From Welwitschia mirabilis (taxonomy: Eukaryota; Gnetophyta; Gnetopsida; Welwitschiales), in NCBI GenBank assembly GCA_051453625.1, contig JBOZIK010000001.1:96533055-96565337 (forward strand): a DNA stretch of 32,283 nt, given 5' to 3'. How positions within the stretch are numbered: the stretch's first letter is position 1; each line of letters begins with the position of its first letter. Both the position numbers and the translations under genes were made by a program. Below the pieces are notes generated by a model that saw only the letters and a list, made by a program, of their open reading frames with translations, made no database searches and was not told the origin of the DNA. Shown one piece after another: positions 30,951 through 32,283 of the stretch.

Positions 30951-31866
30951 NNNNNNNNNNNNNNNNNNNNNNNNNNNNNNNNNNNNNNNNNNNNNNNNNN
31001 NNNNNNNNNNNNNNNNNNNNNNNNNNNNNNNNNNNNNNNNNNNNNNNNNNNNNNNNNNNNNNNNNNNNNNNNNNNNNNNNNNNNNNNNNNNNNNNNNNNN
31101 NNNNNNNNNNNNNNNNNNNNNNNNNNNNNNNNNNNNNNNNNNNNNNNNNNNNNNNNNNNNNNNNNNNNNNNNNNNNNNNNNNNNNNNNNNNNNNNNNNNN
31201 NNNNNNNNNNNNNNNNNNNNNNNNNNNNNNNNNNNNNNNNNNNNNNNNNNNNNNNNNNNNNNNNNNNNNNNNNNNNNNNNNNNNNNNNNNNNNNNNNNNN
31301 NNNNNNNNNNNNNNNNNNNNNNNNNNNNNNNNNNNNNNNNNNNNNNNNNNNNNNNNNNNNNNNNNNNNNNNNNNNNNNNNNNNNNNNNNNNNNNNNNNNN
31401 NNNNNNNNNNNNNNNNNNNNNNNNNNNNNNNNNNNNNNNNNNNNNNNNNNNNNNNNNNNNNNNNNNNNNNNNNNNNNNNNNNNNNNNNNNNNNNNNNNNN
31501 NNNNNNNNNNNNNNNNNNNNNNNNNNNNNNNNNNNNNNNNNNNNNNNNNNNNNNNNNNNNNNNNNNNNNNNNNNNNNNNNNNNNNNNNNNNNNNNNNNNN
31601 NNNNNNNNNNNNNNNNNNNNNNNNNNNNNNNNNNNNNNNNNNNNNNNNNNNNNNNNNNNNNNNNNNNNNNNNNNNNNNNNNNNNNNNNNNNNNNNNNNNN
31701 NNNNNNNNNNNNNNNNNNNNNNNNNNNNNNNNNNNNNNNNNNNNNNNNNNNNNNNNNNNNNNNNNNNNNNNNNNNNNNNNNNNNNNNNNNNNNNNNNNNN
31801 NNNNNNNNNNNNNNNNNNNNNNNNNNNNNNNNNNNNNNNNNNNNNNNNNNNNNNNNNNNNNNNNNN
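30951..31866. other. assembly gap (916 N)
   Basis: Nothing can be said about this interval. Apparent long open frames across it are artefacts of unknown bases. Confidence 0.99.
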
Positions 31867-32283
31867 TAATGTGGAAAAAAGGTACCATAATGACTTTGAA
31901 AATCCTAAATAAAACAACTAAGGAAAAACATAATGAAAAATGGACAACTAGAAACATGAAGAAGATTTGCTTACCTAGCCAAAATTAATCCTTAGCAAAG
32001 TTCCTTGAAAGAAATCATAAAATTATCTAATAAGAATTTATGACATAATGTAAAATTCATAAAGTTCCACTTGAATGAGCAATGATTATGATGATGTCAA
32101 GTGTATCTAATGTTATCAAACAATAAATGATAAGATAAAAAGCTATTAAAATAGGAACTTAAAAGATATCATCTTGAAACAACACTAGAATCCAGAAAAG
32201 TAAAGTAATCATGTGGAAGTACTACAAATAAATAAAAATAAGTCTAAAAAACAAGCAATGCCTCTGATGACACCAGGGACACC
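31867..32283. other. no recognisable feature
   Basis: A+T-rich sequence to the end of the window, without a supported gene or repeat. Confidence 0.5.

Noticed and set aside
30860-31957. Very long minus-strand open frames (up to 365 codons)
   Set aside because: Almost the whole length is the 916-N gap; only a few dozen real codons exist and they match nothing.
1-32283. CRISPR arrays, bacterial operons, phage or defence systems
   Set aside because: The tandem arrays here have no regular unique spacers and the genes are spliced plant genes; nothing prokaryotic is present.

Overview
This is a stretch of plant nuclear DNA, most likely from a seed plant with a large, repeat-rich genome. A gymnosperm is my guess, but the sequence does not prove it. 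The reasons are spliced plant genes with short introns, several kinds of decayed plant retrotransposon (copia, long-LTR gypsy-like, LINE), hAT-type DNA transposon remains, strong A+T bias with CpG loss, and many assembly gaps. There are no bacterial operons, CRISPR arrays, rRNA genes or convincing tRNA genes.

Layout. 1-1434: copia remnant, with LTR-like sequence, the reverse transcriptase end and RNase H, broken by frameshifts. 1535-1688: terminus of a hAT-like element made of CpG-rich palindromic repeats; weaker relatives lie at 2280-2460 and 3100-3220. 3730-3960 and 6290-6660: reverse-oriented copia LTR-like sequence. 4228-4339 (+): one well-preserved exon of phosphoribosylglycinamide formyltransferase (GART/PUR3), with no partner exons found. 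5338-5520 (-): degenerate BED zinc finger of a hAT transposase. 6917-8161 (-): five exons of a HAD/CbbY-like hydrolase with a plastid-type N-terminus, the best gene in the window; its 3' half is not visible. 8350-10970: A+T-rich sequence with nothing recognisable. 10971-17356: a complete but old LTR element in minus orientation, with two LTRs of about 1.13 kb around a 4.1-kb interior that has no detectable gag or pol (LARD-like). 17640-17914 (-): probable 5' exons of an unidentified, possibly organelle-targeted gene next to that element. 18449-19238 (+): orphan copia gag. 20310-20578 (-) and about 23950-25500 (+): two LINE reverse transcriptase fragments. 21618-23436: probable solo gypsy-type LTR with an internal 31-bp array. 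About 27923-29068: copia LTR plus primer-binding site, with 35-bp and GTCGACC-type arrays. 29110-30760: another reverse-oriented LTR-like region with three hairpin-bearing repeats. 30951-31866: large gap.

The genes do not form a pathway: GART is purine synthesis, the HAD-like protein is of unknown substrate, and the third gene is unidentified. The host gene pieces stand out as CpG-retaining islands between mutated transposons. I did not find a convincing new biological system. The observations most worth following are the HAD-like protein whose catalytic DxD reads ExE, the isolated GART exon convergent with it, and the fact that four of the five 100-N gaps are flanked by near-identical direct repeats, which looks like an assembly artefact.
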